From Clostridiales bacterium (GTDB lineage Bacteria; Bacillota; Clostridia; Peptostreptococcales; Anaerovoracaceae), in NCBI GenBank assembly GCA_022763735.1, contig JALEQY010000019.1, positions 1 through 64,000 on the forward strand: DNA of 64,000 nucleotides, read 5' to 3'. The notes below the pieces were generated by a model, which was not told the origin of the DNA, did not search any database, and saw nothing but the letters and a program-made list of their open reading frames with translations. Both the position numbers and the translations under genes were made by a program. Positions 9,165-19,028 of the stretch are shown one piece after another. Positions within the stretch are counted from its first letter, which is position 1. Each line of letters starts with the position of its first letter.

Positions 9165-10408
9165 TGCTTATAACCTCCCATCATAATATAATTGCCATCG
9201 TTCACTCCGCCCTGCATCGGCTCCGTATCAGAATTGGCGAAGGTCCCTCTGAAAATACTCCTGTCTCCGAACATATTCCTGATTTCATCTACAGTTCTGT
9301 CCAGATGTTCAGCTTTCTCCCTTTCCTTCCTGTCAAATATGGAAAGCTGAACGTGTTCATCACATGTCAGCTCTGCCACAGAAATACTCATAGCCCTTAC
9401 AGGCTCCCCCTTCCACATTTCTCTGATAAGCTGTTTCGCAGTATCATAAATTTCAGTGGTTGTGTCTATACTGCTGTACAGTCTGACCTGGTGGCTGTAT
9501 CCGCTGAGACTGCTGCTTCTGAGATATACAGACACAAGACCTGCCGTTCGTTTAAGTTTCCTGAGTCTTGATCCGACTCTTTCACAGAGTGCCAGTACCT
9601 CTCTGAAAATCTCTTCTTCTGTTTCCATGTCATAGGGATAGGTTAGTCCGTTGCCGATACCCTTGCGTATAATTTCACTGTTCACTGTGACAGAAGAGTT
9701 GTCAATGCCATTGGCATATTCATATACCAGCTGCCCGTGGCTTTTCAGCAGGGTTCTCAGAAATACAGGATTCGCTTTTGCCAGATCTCCTATGGTCCTG
9801 ATATTGAACTTCGCCAGTTTCCTCTCTGTGGCTCTTCCCACCATAAAAAGCTCTCTGACAGGAAGCGGCCACAGCTTCTCCGGCAGCTCATCATGCCATA
9901 AAGTATGCACCATATCGGGCTTCCTAAGCTCTCCTGCCATTTTGGCACAAAGCTTATTTGTTCCTATACCTATATTAACAGTGAAACCGAGCTCGCTTCT
10001 GATGCGATCCTTAATCTCATATGCTGTCTTTACCGGGTCCTTCACGACCGCCGGCGAGCATGTCATATCACAGAAGCATTCATCCACACTGTATCTCTGT
10101 ATCACAGGTGTATATCCTGAAAGTATCTCATACATAGCATCGCTGCACCGCAGGAACAGATCATAATCGGGTGCAAACACCTGCAGATTCGGGCACTTTT
10201 TCCTCGCTTCATAAATACTCTCCCCCGTAATGACTCCATACTGCTTTGCCGGAATTGACTTGGCCAGTATAATGCCGTGCCGGTTCTCAGGATCTCCGGC
10301 TATCGCCGACGGAATTTCTCTGATATCTGTCTCACAGCCCTGCTCCAGCATGGCTGCCGCCGTCCAGCTGAGGTATGCACTGTTGGCATCCACATGAAAA
10401 ACAAGCAC
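9161..10408 (-). CDS. Y-family DNA polymerase (DinB/UmuC-like)
   Basis: VFHVDANSAYLSWTAAAML, QRYSVDECFCDMT, GIGTNKLCAKMAGELRKPD; SD GGGGAGGTG before GTG at 10408 (longest ORF 10429). Confidence 0.92.
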   Translation of the reverse strand: MLVFHVDANSAYLSWTAAAMLEQGCETDIREIPSAIAGDPENRHGIILAKSIPAKQYGVITGESIYEARKKCPNLQVFAPDYDLFLRCSDAMYEILSGYTPVIQRYSVDECFCDMTCSPAVVKDPVKTAYEIKDRIRSELGFTVNIGIGTNKLCAKMAGELRKPDMVHTLWHDELPEKLWPLPVRELFMVGRATERKLAKFNIRTIGDLAKANPVFLRTLLKSHGQLVYEYANGIDNSSVTVNSEIIRKGIGNGLTYPYDMETEEEIFREVLALCERVGSRLRKLKRTAGLVSVYLRSSSLSGYSHQVRLYSSIDTTTEIYDTAKQLIREMWKGEPVRAMSISVAELTCDEHVQLSIFDRKEREKAEHLDRTVDEIRNMFGDRSIFRGTFANSDTEPMQGGVNDGNYIMMGGYKQ

Positions 10409-10458
10409 ACTCTTCACCTCCCCGGACATCTGTACTGCAGCTTCACTTTGATATATAT

Positions 10459-10487
10459 ATTATAGCGAACACGTGTTCTCTTTGCAA
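10459..10487 (-). promoter_or_regulatory. Promoter TTGCAA-N17-TATAAT with Gram-positive LexA/DinR (SOS) box CGAACACGTGTTCT in the spacer
   Basis: SOS box 10466-10479 matches the CGAAC-N4-GTTCG-type consensus with one terminal deviation; -35 at 10482-10487, -10 at 10459-10464 on the minus strand. Confidence 0.85.
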
Positions 10488-10492
10488 GTGTT

Positions 10493-10537
10493 AAAAAATG
10501 GACTTCAACATTTATTTACTGATCTGCCAAAGTCCAT
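10493..10537 (-). terminator. Putative terminator downstream of the macro-domain gene
   Basis: Minus strand TGGACTT...AAGTCCA followed by TTTTTT. Confidence 0.5.
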
Positions 10538-10551
10538 ACCGATACATCATG

Positions 10552-11079
10552 TTATTTTTCACTGCACTTCTCATAGGTTCTGTGTGTTCTGTCATCAAAG
10601 CATGCTATCGTGACTTCCATTCCATATGACGGATTCTCTCTGAACCAGTCCATTATAGCATTCAGTGCAACTTCAGTAGCTTCCTGCAGCGGATATCCGT
10701 AAACTCCCGTGGAGATTGCAGGAAAAGCTATGGTGTGAATATTGTTGTCACGAGCAAGATTCAGTGAATTTCTGTAACAGTTTCCCAGAAGGACAGGGTC
10801 CCTGTCCGACCCGGAATAAACAGGTCCCACAGTATGTATCACATAATCGGCTTTCAGTCGATATCCCTTCGTTATTTTTGCCTCACCTGTTTCACAGCCG
10901 TTAAGGGTTCTGCATTCTCTGAGAAGCTCAGGTCCTGCAGCCCTGTGTATGGCTCCATCCACTCCGCCGCCGCCCAGCAGGCTTCTGTTGGCAGCATTTA
11001 CTATACACTCTGTTTCTGACTTGGTTATGTCCATAGTCCTGAAATTTATTGTATTTGTCAGAGCTTTTTTATCTGTCAT
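10552..11079 (-). CDS. Macro-domain protein (O-acetyl-ADP-ribose deacetylase-like)
   Basis: IVNAANRSLLGGGGVDGAIHRAAGPELLRECR, YVIHTVGPVY, AFPAISTGVYGYPLQEA; SD CAGGAGG precedes ATG 11079. Confidence 0.92.
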   Translation of the reverse strand: MTDKKALTNTINFRTMDITKSETECIVNAANRSLLGGGGVDGAIHRAAGPELLRECRTLNGCETGEAKITKGYRLKADYVIHTVGPVYSGSDRDPVLLGNCYRNSLNLARDNNIHTIAFPAISTGVYGYPLQEATEVALNAIMDWFRENPSYGMEVTIACFDDRTHRTYEKCSEK

Positions 11080-11096
11080 TTTATTATCCTCCTGTA

Positions 11097-12020
11097 TCAG
11101 ATACAATCATCATCCGACGGGTTCACATGTACCATCACATGCTTTACTTTCCTGAAATTCCTTTCGATATCATCCTTCACCTGATGTGCAATATCATGAG
11201 CCTGTCTCAGCGTGCATTTTCCATCTACACTTATCTCAACATCCACATACATCCTGCTTCCGAAGGCCCGTGTTCTGAGTACATCTGTTCCCATCACACG
11301 TTCATTTTTCATAATTGTCTCACGAATCTGTTCCTCTGTCTCCCGTCCGCACGAACGATCCACCATCTTACCTGTGGAATCCTTGAAAATTTCATATGCT
11401 GCCTTCAGTATAAAAATACTTATCAGCAGGCTGGCAATGGAATCCATGACAGGAAATCCCAGCATAGAGAATCCTATCCCGATGAAAGCGCTTACCGAGG
11501 AAAGCGCATCTGTATGGTTATGCCATGCACTTGCCATAAGTGCGCTGGAATCGGTTTTTTTCGCATAATGTCTCATGTACCAGAACATGATTTCTTTCGC
11601 AAAGATAGAACATGCTGCTACTATCAGAGCAGCTTTGCCGGGTACCGTAAGATCGCTGTAATTCATATCAAAGATATGTGTAAGTGCTTCGCTGCCTATC
11701 CCTAGTCCCATAAATACCAGAATCACTGACAGTATCACAGCCGCCACACATTCAAATCTTTCATGTCCGTAGGGGTGCTTATCGTCAGCTGCTTTTGAGG
11801 CCAGTTTAACACCTGCCATCACGATAAGCGTATTGAACACATCAGAAGCCGTGTGAACCGCATCACTTATCATGGCATGGGAATGTGCGAATATCCCTGC
11901 TGCCAGCTTGGCGATGGCGAGCATTATATTACCTGCTATTGCAACAAAAGATGCTTTGTTGACATCCCTGCGGAATTCTTCACTTACTGTATTCTGTTTT
12001 TCTTCATGTTCCATGCCCAT
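11097..12020 (-). CDS. Cation diffusion facilitator family transporter
   Basis: HSHAMISDAVHTASDVFNTLIV, DDKHPYGHERFE, SAWHNHTDALSSVSAFIG. Confidence 0.92.
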   Translation of the reverse strand: MGMEHEEKQNTVSEEFRRDVNKASFVAIAGNIMLAIAKLAAGIFAHSHAMISDAVHTASDVFNTLIVMAGVKLASKAADDKHPYGHERFECVAAVILSVILVFMGLGIGSEALTHIFDMNYSDLTVPGKAALIVAACSIFAKEIMFWYMRHYAKKTDSSALMASAWHNHTDALSSVSAFIGIGFSMLGFPVMDSIASLLISIFILKAAYEIFKDSTGKMVDRSCGRETEEQIRETIMKNERVMGTDVLRTRAFGSRMYVDVEISVDGKCTLRQAHDIAHQVKDDIERNFRKVKHVMVHVNPSDDDCI

Positions 12021-12191
12021 GCAATCATCTCCTGTATAACAAATCTGGAGTCAGAAACATACTGATTTGACATGTTCTCTGCCGTATATTGAATTATATC
12101 ACATTTTATCACGTTTGAATCACATTCGATATCTTTCCGAATATTTCACATATTTTTATTTTACATACTATTGGAACTATTTACCATATTA

Positions 12192-12220
12192 TTTACAATA
12201 ATATTTCGCAGTGCTACAAT
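12192..12220 (+). promoter_or_regulatory. sigma-A type promoter for the Rh-type ammonium channel
   Basis: TTTACA-17-TACAAT; an AT-rich dyad ATATTATT-TAC-AATAATAT (12186-12204) overlaps the -35. Confidence 0.6.
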
Positions 12221-12271
12221 TTTATAAATAAGGGGTATGAGGAAATCTGACGTAAGAGGAAGGAATATATC

Positions 12272-13489
12272 ATGTCAACAAAACCTCAAACTAATTCGAG
12301 AAATACAGTATTTCTCATCATCGCACTTATCGTTTGTATCGGTGTTGCGATTGCGTTCTGCCCTGCAGTAAACAAGAATATTGCAGAGGGAATGGCACAG
12401 CTTACCGGCCAGAGCATTGATACATCATCAATGTCCTATGATGCCAGAACTATATTCGATACTCTGTGCTACAACCGTTCAATCCATATCCTGGCAATGT
12501 TACTGCTAGGTTTCGGATTCCTCATGGTAGTGGTAAGAGGTCATGGATACAGCTCTATCACAGCAACTCTGCTGGCTGTCAGCACTGCAATCCCTGTTTA
12601 CATGCTCATCAAGAGCTTCATGGGAGAAGGCTCCGCTCTCAGCATCGATGCTTTCATGTGGGCTGAATTCGCCGCAGCAAGTCTTCTTATCGCAATTGGT
12701 GCTCCCCTCGGGAGACTCACCATGGATCAGTATCTGCTGATGGGTGCTCTGTTCATACCAGTGTATCTGTTTAACGAATGGCTTATCCTCGAGAGCGGAA
12801 TGTTCACAGGATTCCAGGATACAGGCGGCAGCGTCGTTATACACGCATTCGGTGCTTACTTCGGTCTGGGACTCGTAGCAACCACTGCAAAAAAATTCGA
12901 AAACGGCCCGTCATGTGAATCAGACAGTGTAAGCAATCAGTTCTCACTTCTGGGAAGCCTTGTTCTCTGGGTATTCTGGCCTTCATTCACAAGTGCCGTT
13001 GCTTCACCTGAACGCGTAGTGCTTACTGCTATCAACACCGTCTTCGCTTTAGCAGGAGCAACACTCGCTACTTACATCTGCTCCAAGCTCATCCGCGGCA
13101 AAGTGGACATCGAAGATATTGCCAACGCTTCACTTGCAGGCGGTGTTGCAATCGGATCAACATGTGATATAGCCAATCCGGGCATGTCAATGCTCATAGG
13201 TATTGCAGCAGGAATCCTCAGTACTGTAGGCTACAGCATAATCGCTCCTAAAGTACAGAAGCTTATCCGCGGCGCAGATACATGTGGAGTTCACAATCTC
13301 CACGGTATGCCGGGACTCCTCGGAGGACTTTCTGCCATCATTATTACAGGAAATGTCGGCACACAGCTGCTCTGCATGATCATCACAGTAGTTGTTGCAT
13401 TCATTGGCGGACGAATCGTTGGTGCTATCGTAGGACTGCTCAGAACCAAGGACGAGCTGTACAGCGATATCGACGAATTCGGGCACTAG
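12272..13489 (+). CDS. Ammonium/Rh-type (Rh50-like) channel
   Basis: GGSVVIHAFGAYFGLGL and DTCGVHNLHGMPGLLGGL motifs are Rh-like rather than AmtB-like; multiple TM segments. Confidence 0.85.
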   Translation: MSTKPQTNSRNTVFLIIALIVCIGVAIAFCPAVNKNIAEGMAQLTGQSIDTSSMSYDARTIFDTLCYNRSIHILAMLLLGFGFLMVVVRGHGYSSITATLLAVSTAIPVYMLIKSFMGEGSALSIDAFMWAEFAAASLLIAIGAPLGRLTMDQYLLMGALFIPVYLFNEWLILESGMFTGFQDTGGSVVIHAFGAYFGLGLVATTAKKFENGPSCESDSVSNQFSLLGSLVLWVFWPSFTSAVASPERVVLTAINTVFALAGATLATYICSKLIRGKVDIEDIANASLAGGVAIGSTCDIANPGMSMLIGIAAGILSTVGYSIIAPKVQKLIRGADTCGVHNLHGMPGLLGGLSAIIITGNVGTQLLCMIITVVVAFIGGRIVGAIVGLLRTKDELYSDIDEFGH

Positions 13490-13558
13490 AGGGATCGTGC
13501 TCTGATTATTCGGTTCATAGATTCCTAAGGTACAGAAAAATAAATCATAAAAATATGA

Positions 13559-13598
13559 GGCACTGTCCATTGAACGTAATCGGACAGTGCCTTTTGTT
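13559..13598 (+). terminator. Rho-independent terminator of the Rh gene
   Basis: GGCACTGTCC-ATTGAACGTAATC-GGACAGTGCC-TTTTGTTG. Confidence 0.85.
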
Positions 13599-13649
13599 GT
13601 TATATTGTCTTCAAATGATTTTTTCCAGCTCCAGTCACACTAAACCTGC

Positions 13650-16412
13650 TCACACCACGATCTCCACCCGGCTCCCGTTACATCTGTCCTTTGTGACCAC
13701 AATCTGCCGGTCAATACGCTCCTTCAGCTCCGACACATGCGAAATAATACCTACAAGCCTGTTACCATCAGCCAGCCCGGCCAGCGCCCGGACAGCCTGC
13801 TGTAGTGACTCCTCATCGAGAGAACCGAATCCCTCGTCCACGAACATAGTGTCCAGCCTTATACCACCCGCTGAAGCCTGTATCTCATCCGAAAGCCCCA
13901 GCGCCAGAGACAGCGACGCCTTAAAAGACTCTCCGCCCGAAAGACTCTTCACACTGCGTCTCGTCCCATTGTAGTGATCAATCACATCAAGTTCCAGCCC
14001 GCTCTTGCTGCGATTGTTCTCAGATACCTGACGGCGCACCAGCTCGTACTGACCGCCGGTCATAACCATCAGACGAGTATTCGCCCGCACCAGTATCCTG
14101 TCAAAACACCTCATCTGCACATACGTTTCCAGCATGATTTTCTCTTTACCTGAAATATTCCCGTTGGCGGTATTTGCCAGCGACCTGACCCATGACCAGC
14201 GTTTCTCAAGCCCGGCAAGCTCCCGTGATTTGTTCCGGATGTTTTCAAGAGCAGTTCTGTTAGCCGCTATCCTGACATTCACCCGCTTTAACTCCTGTGA
14301 AATCCCCGTCTTTTTCATAGAAAGAGCACGCTTTGCATCCTCTTCACCCTCAAGGTCAGTTCCGGATCTGTCCCTCAGCTGTTCCTGCAGCTGCTGTATC
14401 CTGCCCGTAATTTCCGCAAAGGATTTTTCGGCATCTGCAAGCTCTTTCTCAGCTTTGTCAAGCTTCTCCTTCATTGCCTTTACCCTGTCTGATATCTGTC
14501 TCATAGCAGTCTGCACAGCTGACCTGCTTTCATACTTCAGACCACCCGCAATATTTTCAGCCTGCTTCCATAACTGATCAGAACCTGCCTGTGATGAGGC
14601 AATCCTCCTGTCCAGCTCCGATGCCGACTCATTTAGAGAACTTATGTAAGCTTCCTTCTCCTGAATCAGTTTCTCCAGCTCGCCCTTTCTTTTTATACGG
14701 ATATCTTCCTCTGCAAGCTCATTTTTTAAAGCTTTTATTTTCTCATCCGTCTCTGCCAGAAGCATCATTACAGTATCTCCGGCTTCACTGACAGCAACAT
14801 TTCCTGCAAACCGCTGAAGCTGATCTGCAAGGGTCTTTTCCACCGCATCAGAGCGGCCTCTTATCTCCCCGGCGGAAATACTCGCCTGCTGGACATCTCT
14901 CTGAGCTCGATCCCATTCGGACTTGGCATTCCTGAGTTCAGCCTCAGTCGGGGCAGCCTCGGATCTTACCGCCACATGAGGATGCACCAGCGAACCGCAG
15001 ACAGGACACGGCCGGCCTTCCTCCAGCATCTCTCCCAGCAGGCCGGCCTGATCATCCAGAAACGCTTTGTTCTGCCTGTTATATACATCCAGCAGCTTTG
15101 CAGCCTCCGCCTCAGCACTGCGATACACATTCTGTGCTTCAGCAAGCTTAAGCTTCATATCTTCCCACGATCTTATATCAGCTATGCATCTGCTGATGTC
15201 AGCCTTTGTGCTTTCGACCTTTTCTATGTCATGAAGCAGCTTTTCCCGGCGGGCACCAGCATTTTCGAGAGATTTCTGCTCCACCTTCATTGCATCTATG
15301 GTATCCCGGGCCTCCATCAGCTTCCGGTCACATTCCTGCCGCATAGCAGTATCCTGCCTGAGCCGCTTTTTAAGGTTCCTGATTTCAAGTTCTGCAGCCT
15401 CAAGCTCATCGTATCTGGGCAGCTCTGCCTCCATGAGAGCAAGTCGTTCTTCCAGCTTCTCACGCTCAGATATTCCTGATCTCTCCGCCACAGCAGACAG
15501 CTCAGCCTGTTCACGCACTGCTGAAATTTCCCCAAGGCGCACCTCAGCCTCACTGAGAGCCATTTTTCGTTTTTTATATTCCTGAGCCTCCACTATCCTG
15601 GCATTTATCATTTCCAGCTGTTTTTCACAGATTGCGATATCGTCCTCCAGCTGCTTTGCCAGTTTCTCATCTGCTTCGGCAATGCCGGCAATCAGCTCCT
15701 CGGCATCTTCTGTCAGCATATGTCCTTCAGCAGCAAGTGCAAGCTCAGCCATCACCTCATCATCATCTGAAACAGCACCGCTGATATACTGCTTCACACT
15801 GCTGCGTCCTGCATCCACCTGACGCCCCAGTTCCGCAGCCTCTGCAGCAAGCCTGTCCTGAAAAGCTCTGAAATTACCTGTGCCGAAAATTTCCCGGAAA
15901 ATATTCTGGCGCTCCTTCGTATCCGCCAGCAGCAGCTTCAGGAAATCCCCCTGGGCAATCATGGCAATCTGCGAAAACTGGCTGCGGTCTATACCCATAA
16001 TCTCACGCACTGCAGCATCCACATCCCGCAGCTTCGTTATAACCGAGTCGTCAGGCATCACAAGCTCCGCCTCCGCTCTCTGCTTCGTGAATCCGCCGCC
16101 ACGCTTTGCCGGTCTCTCATACTCCGGATTCCGTTTCACGCAGTATACCTTGCCGCCATACTCGAAGGTAAGCTCCACTTCAGTCGGCACATCAGCTGCA
16201 GCATACTGTGAACGCAGCATCCCGACCTCTCTGTTCCTGCCGCTTGCCTCACCATACAATGCGAAGGTTATGGCATCAAAAATCATCGTCTTTCCTGCTC
16301 CCGTATCACCGGTTATAAGATACATGCCGCTGTTTCCAAGAGCACTCATATCTATCTCGACTCTGCCCGCATAAGGGCCGAAGGCAGAAATCACAAGCTT
16401 CAAAGGTCTCAT
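13650..16412 (-). CDS. sbcC: SbcC-type exonuclease ATPase subunit
   Basis: YLITGDTGAGKTMIFDAITFALYGEASG Walker A, long coiled coil with PCPVCGS zinc hook, KSLSGGESFKASLSLALGLS signature, MFVDEGFGSLDEES Walker B. Confidence 0.95.
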   Translation of the reverse strand: MRPLKLVISAFGPYAGRVEIDMSALGNSGMYLITGDTGAGKTMIFDAITFALYGEASGRNREVGMLRSQYAAADVPTEVELTFEYGGKVYCVKRNPEYERPAKRGGGFTKQRAEAELVMPDDSVITKLRDVDAAVREIMGIDRSQFSQIAMIAQGDFLKLLLADTKERQNIFREIFGTGNFRAFQDRLAAEAAELGRQVDAGRSSVKQYISGAVSDDDEVMAELALAAEGHMLTEDAEELIAGIAEADEKLAKQLEDDIAICEKQLEMINARIVEAQEYKKRKMALSEAEVRLGEISAVREQAELSAVAERSGISEREKLEERLALMEAELPRYDELEAAELEIRNLKKRLRQDTAMRQECDRKLMEARDTIDAMKVEQKSLENAGARREKLLHDIEKVESTKADISRCIADIRSWEDMKLKLAEAQNVYRSAEAEAAKLLDVYNRQNKAFLDDQAGLLGEMLEEGRPCPVCGSLVHPHVAVRSEAAPTEAELRNAKSEWDRAQRDVQQASISAGEIRGRSDAVEKTLADQLQRFAGNVAVSEAGDTVMMLLAETDEKIKALKNELAEEDIRIKRKGELEKLIQEKEAYISSLNESASELDRRIASSQAGSDQLWKQAENIAGGLKYESRSAVQTAMRQISDRVKAMKEKLDKAEKELADAEKSFAEITGRIQQLQEQLRDRSGTDLEGEEDAKRALSMKKTGISQELKRVNVRIAANRTALENIRNKSRELAGLEKRWSWVRSLANTANGNISGKEKIMLETYVQMRCFDRILVRANTRLMVMTGGQYELVRRQVSENNRSKSGLELDVIDHYNGTRRSVKSLSGGESFKASLSLALGLSDEIQASAGGIRLDTMFVDEGFGSLDEESLQQAVRALAGLADGNRLVGIISHVSELKERIDRQIVVTKDRCNGSRVEIVV

Positions 16413-17545
16413 CTCACGTCCTCCCAGATATCACTTATAAGTTTCTCACAGAAATCCCTCTGCTCATCGCTCATGGCAGCATTGTTCTGCTTCTCATAAA
16501 ACTCCGCAAACAGCTCCATCGGCGATTTCGTCTCAACAGCTTCAGCCGCCTCCACACAGCTGCTGCTTCTAGTCCTTTTATTGTCATAATCAAGTTTCAT
16601 TATGTTCGGATAAACAGCCCTGAGTCTGCCGACAGCATCAGGAATATCATCCTCATCCGTCAGAGTCACATGGATATAGTCATCTGTCGCCGTCCCGGCA
16701 TAACTGTTCCTGTCGGTAAGCTCCATATACGGTCCCTTTATTTCTCTCATATCATGCAAAGGAACAAGCGATGCAGTCCTGACAGTGACACGGCCCTTCG
16801 CGGCAAACTCCACAACAGTCACGGATTTGTCATGGGAGCATTCGGAAAAGGAATACTTAAGGGGTGTACCGCAGTATCTGATGTTATCAGCTCCAGCACT
16901 CTGAGGTCTGTGAATATGTCCCAGCGCAGTATAATCAAAATCCCCGAAAACCGCTGCATCAACATTGTCAGCACCACCTATGGAGATCTCCTCTGAATCG
17001 GAACGCAATGCTCCTGTCACAAACTGATGGGTCACCAGTATATTCCGGTGTGACGAATCCACGTTCATGTTTTTCACACAGGCACGAAGGGCATCAGTAT
17101 ATGAATCGATCTGCTCGTCCTTAAATAACCTTCGCACGCCGGCAGGCTTTACAAAAGGCAGCATATAAACATCAACAATGCCGTATTCATCCTCCAGAGA
17201 AACAGGTGCAGCATTCCCATCGTAAACAGGAGCCATGTGTATACCGCTTTTATCCATGAGCCGCGAACCGAAAGCAATACGTTCAGCAGAATCGTGATTG
17301 CCGCTTATAACAAAAACCTGCAGCCGCCGCAAAGCAAGACTGCAGAGGAAATCGTCAAAAAGCCGCACCGCCTCGGCAGGCGGCACCGGTTTATCATATA
17401 TATCGCCTGCGATAATGACAGCGTCCGGCTTTTCATCATCTATAATATTGATTATTTTATTAAGGATATATTCCTGATCCTCAATCAGAGAAAACTCATT
17501 GAGACGCTTCCCGAGATGAAGATCAGACAGGTGTATGAATTTCAT
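16409..17545 (-). CDS. sbcD: SbcD-type exonuclease subunit
   Basis: MKFIHLSDLHLGKRLNEFSLIEDQ, IIAGDIYDKPVPP, VISGNHDSAERI; 4-bp overlap with sbcC. Confidence 0.95.
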   Translation of the reverse strand: MKFIHLSDLHLGKRLNEFSLIEDQEYILNKIINIIDDEKPDAVIIAGDIYDKPVPPAEAVRLFDDFLCSLALRRLQVFVISGNHDSAERIAFGSRLMDKSGIHMAPVYDGNAAPVSLEDEYGIVDVYMLPFVKPAGVRRLFKDEQIDSYTDALRACVKNMNVDSSHRNILVTHQFVTGALRSDSEEISIGGADNVDAAVFGDFDYTALGHIHRPQSAGADNIRYCGTPLKYSFSECSHDKSVTVVEFAAKGRVTVRTASLVPLHDMREIKGPYMELTDRNSYAGTATDDYIHVTLTDEDDIPDAVGRLRAVYPNIMKLDYDNKRTRSSSCVEAAEAVETKSPMELFAEFYEKQNNAAMSDEQRDFCEKLISDIWEDVR

Positions 17546-17558
17546 GTCCGTTTCTCCT

Positions 17559-18947
17559 TCATTTAAGCTTCTTATAGGCTCTGTAAAACAATATAGACGT
17601 CGTCATAACAGCACAGAAATCCGCTATCGGCTCTGCCAGAAAAACAGCAGACGATTTATCCTGCATGAACACCGGCAGAATAAATATAAGCGGGATAAGC
17701 AGAATCACCTTTCTCAGCAATGCCAGGAAAATGGACGTCTTCGCATTCCCCAGAGCTATGAAGGTCTGCTGACACGCAATCTGTATACCGAACAGCAGCA
17801 TCGCCGCCATATATATTCTTATAGCGTGAACACTGTAGTCTATAAGCTCCTGATAAGATGTAAACGCCATAATAAAGAACTTTGGCAGAAACATACATAT
17901 CACCCACATGGTCACAGTATAACAAAGAGAACATTTCAGCAGCAGACTGAAGGTCTGCCTGATACGTCCATAGTTCTGCGCTCCATAATTATAGCTTATG
18001 ATCGGCTGCGCTCCCTGAGTAAGCCCTTGCACAGGCAGCATGGCAAACTGCATTACAGTCGTCAGGATCGTCATGGCACCTACCGCCAGATCTCCTCCAT
18101 ACTTCAGCAGCGAAACATTAAAGCATACTGTTATAACACTTTCAGTAAACTGCATAATAAACGGAGATAATCCCAAGGCTATACATGGCAGAATAACCTT
18201 CGGCCTGATTCTCATATTCTTTAGCTTTATTTTCAGTACCGGCTTCTTCGACGTGAGAAATTTAAGTACCCATATGGCTGAAATTCCCTGTGACATCACA
18301 GTCACCAGAGCGGCTCCCCTGACGCCCATTCCAAGAACGAATATAAAAACCGGATCAAGCACTATATTGATCACAGCTCCGATTATTACTGTAAGCATAC
18401 TGGTTGCAGCATATCCCTGAGTTGAAATAAATGCATTCAGACCGATTGACAGCAATACGAATACAGTCCCAAGGCAGTAGATATCAAGATAACTCAGCGC
18501 ATAGCCTATAGTATTGTCACTGGCACCGAACATCATTAATATAGGTTCTCCAAAAACGCGAACAACAGCTGTCAGCAAAACAGCTGTTATAATCAGCAGA
18601 CTGAAACAGTTTCCCAGTATTTTCTCAGCATCATCCAGCTTCTTCCGCCCCATCATTATCGCTGCTCTCGGAGCACCGCCCATCCCCGCCAGGGCAGCAA
18701 ATGCCGTCATTGCTACAACCACAGGCATTGCCACTCCCACACCTGTGAGAGCATCAGCACCTGCACCTTCAATATGCCCTATGAACATTCTGTCAACCAT
18801 ATTATACAGAACGTTCACTATCTGCGCCGTAATGGCAGGAAAAGCCAGCTTGAGAAGTAATCCCCGCACTGGCTCTGTTGCTAATCTCTGATTATCATTA
18901 TTAATATTCTTATCGTCATTCCTGTGTTCTTTTTCAAAGTTTTTCAT
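17559..18947 (-). CDS. MATE family efflux transporter
   Basis: LKLAFPAITAQIVNVLYNMVDRMFIGH, QGLTQGAQPIISYNYGAQ. Upstream TTG at 18983 extends the ORF but ATG 18947 is preferred. Confidence 0.92.
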   Translation of the reverse strand: MKNFEKEHRNDDKNINNDNQRLATEPVRGLLLKLAFPAITAQIVNVLYNMVDRMFIGHIEGAGADALTGVGVAMPVVVAMTAFAALAGMGGAPRAAIMMGRKKLDDAEKILGNCFSLLIITAVLLTAVVRVFGEPILMMFGASDNTIGYALSYLDIYCLGTVFVLLSIGLNAFISTQGYAATSMLTVIIGAVINIVLDPVFIFVLGMGVRGAALVTVMSQGISAIWVLKFLTSKKPVLKIKLKNMRIRPKVILPCIALGLSPFIMQFTESVITVCFNVSLLKYGGDLAVGAMTILTTVMQFAMLPVQGLTQGAQPIISYNYGAQNYGRIRQTFSLLLKCSLCYTVTMWVICMFLPKFFIMAFTSYQELIDYSVHAIRIYMAAMLLFGIQIACQQTFIALGNAKTSIFLALLRKVILLIPLIFILPVFMQDKSSAVFLAEPIADFCAVMTTSILFYRAYKKLK

Positions 18948-18949
18948 AT

Positions 18950-18983
18950 TACTAAGTCTATCACGACTTAGTATGAATTGCAA
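18950..18983 (-). promoter_or_regulatory. Promoter TTGCAA-17-TAGACT overlapping the palindrome TACTAAGTC-N6-GACTTAGTA directly upstream of the MATE gene
   Basis: Perfect 9-bp inverted repeat 18950-18973; right end abuts the ATG at 18945-18947. Confidence 0.65.
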
Positions 18984-19028
18984 TGAAGAAGCATCGTTAA
19001 AACCTGCAGACTCAGATATTTTATAAGA

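Noticed and set aside
13282-13974. Plus-strand 230-aa ORF bridging the Rh gene 3' end and sbcC antisense
   Set aside because: Overlaps the Rh gene in another frame, runs through its terminator and into antisense of sbcC.
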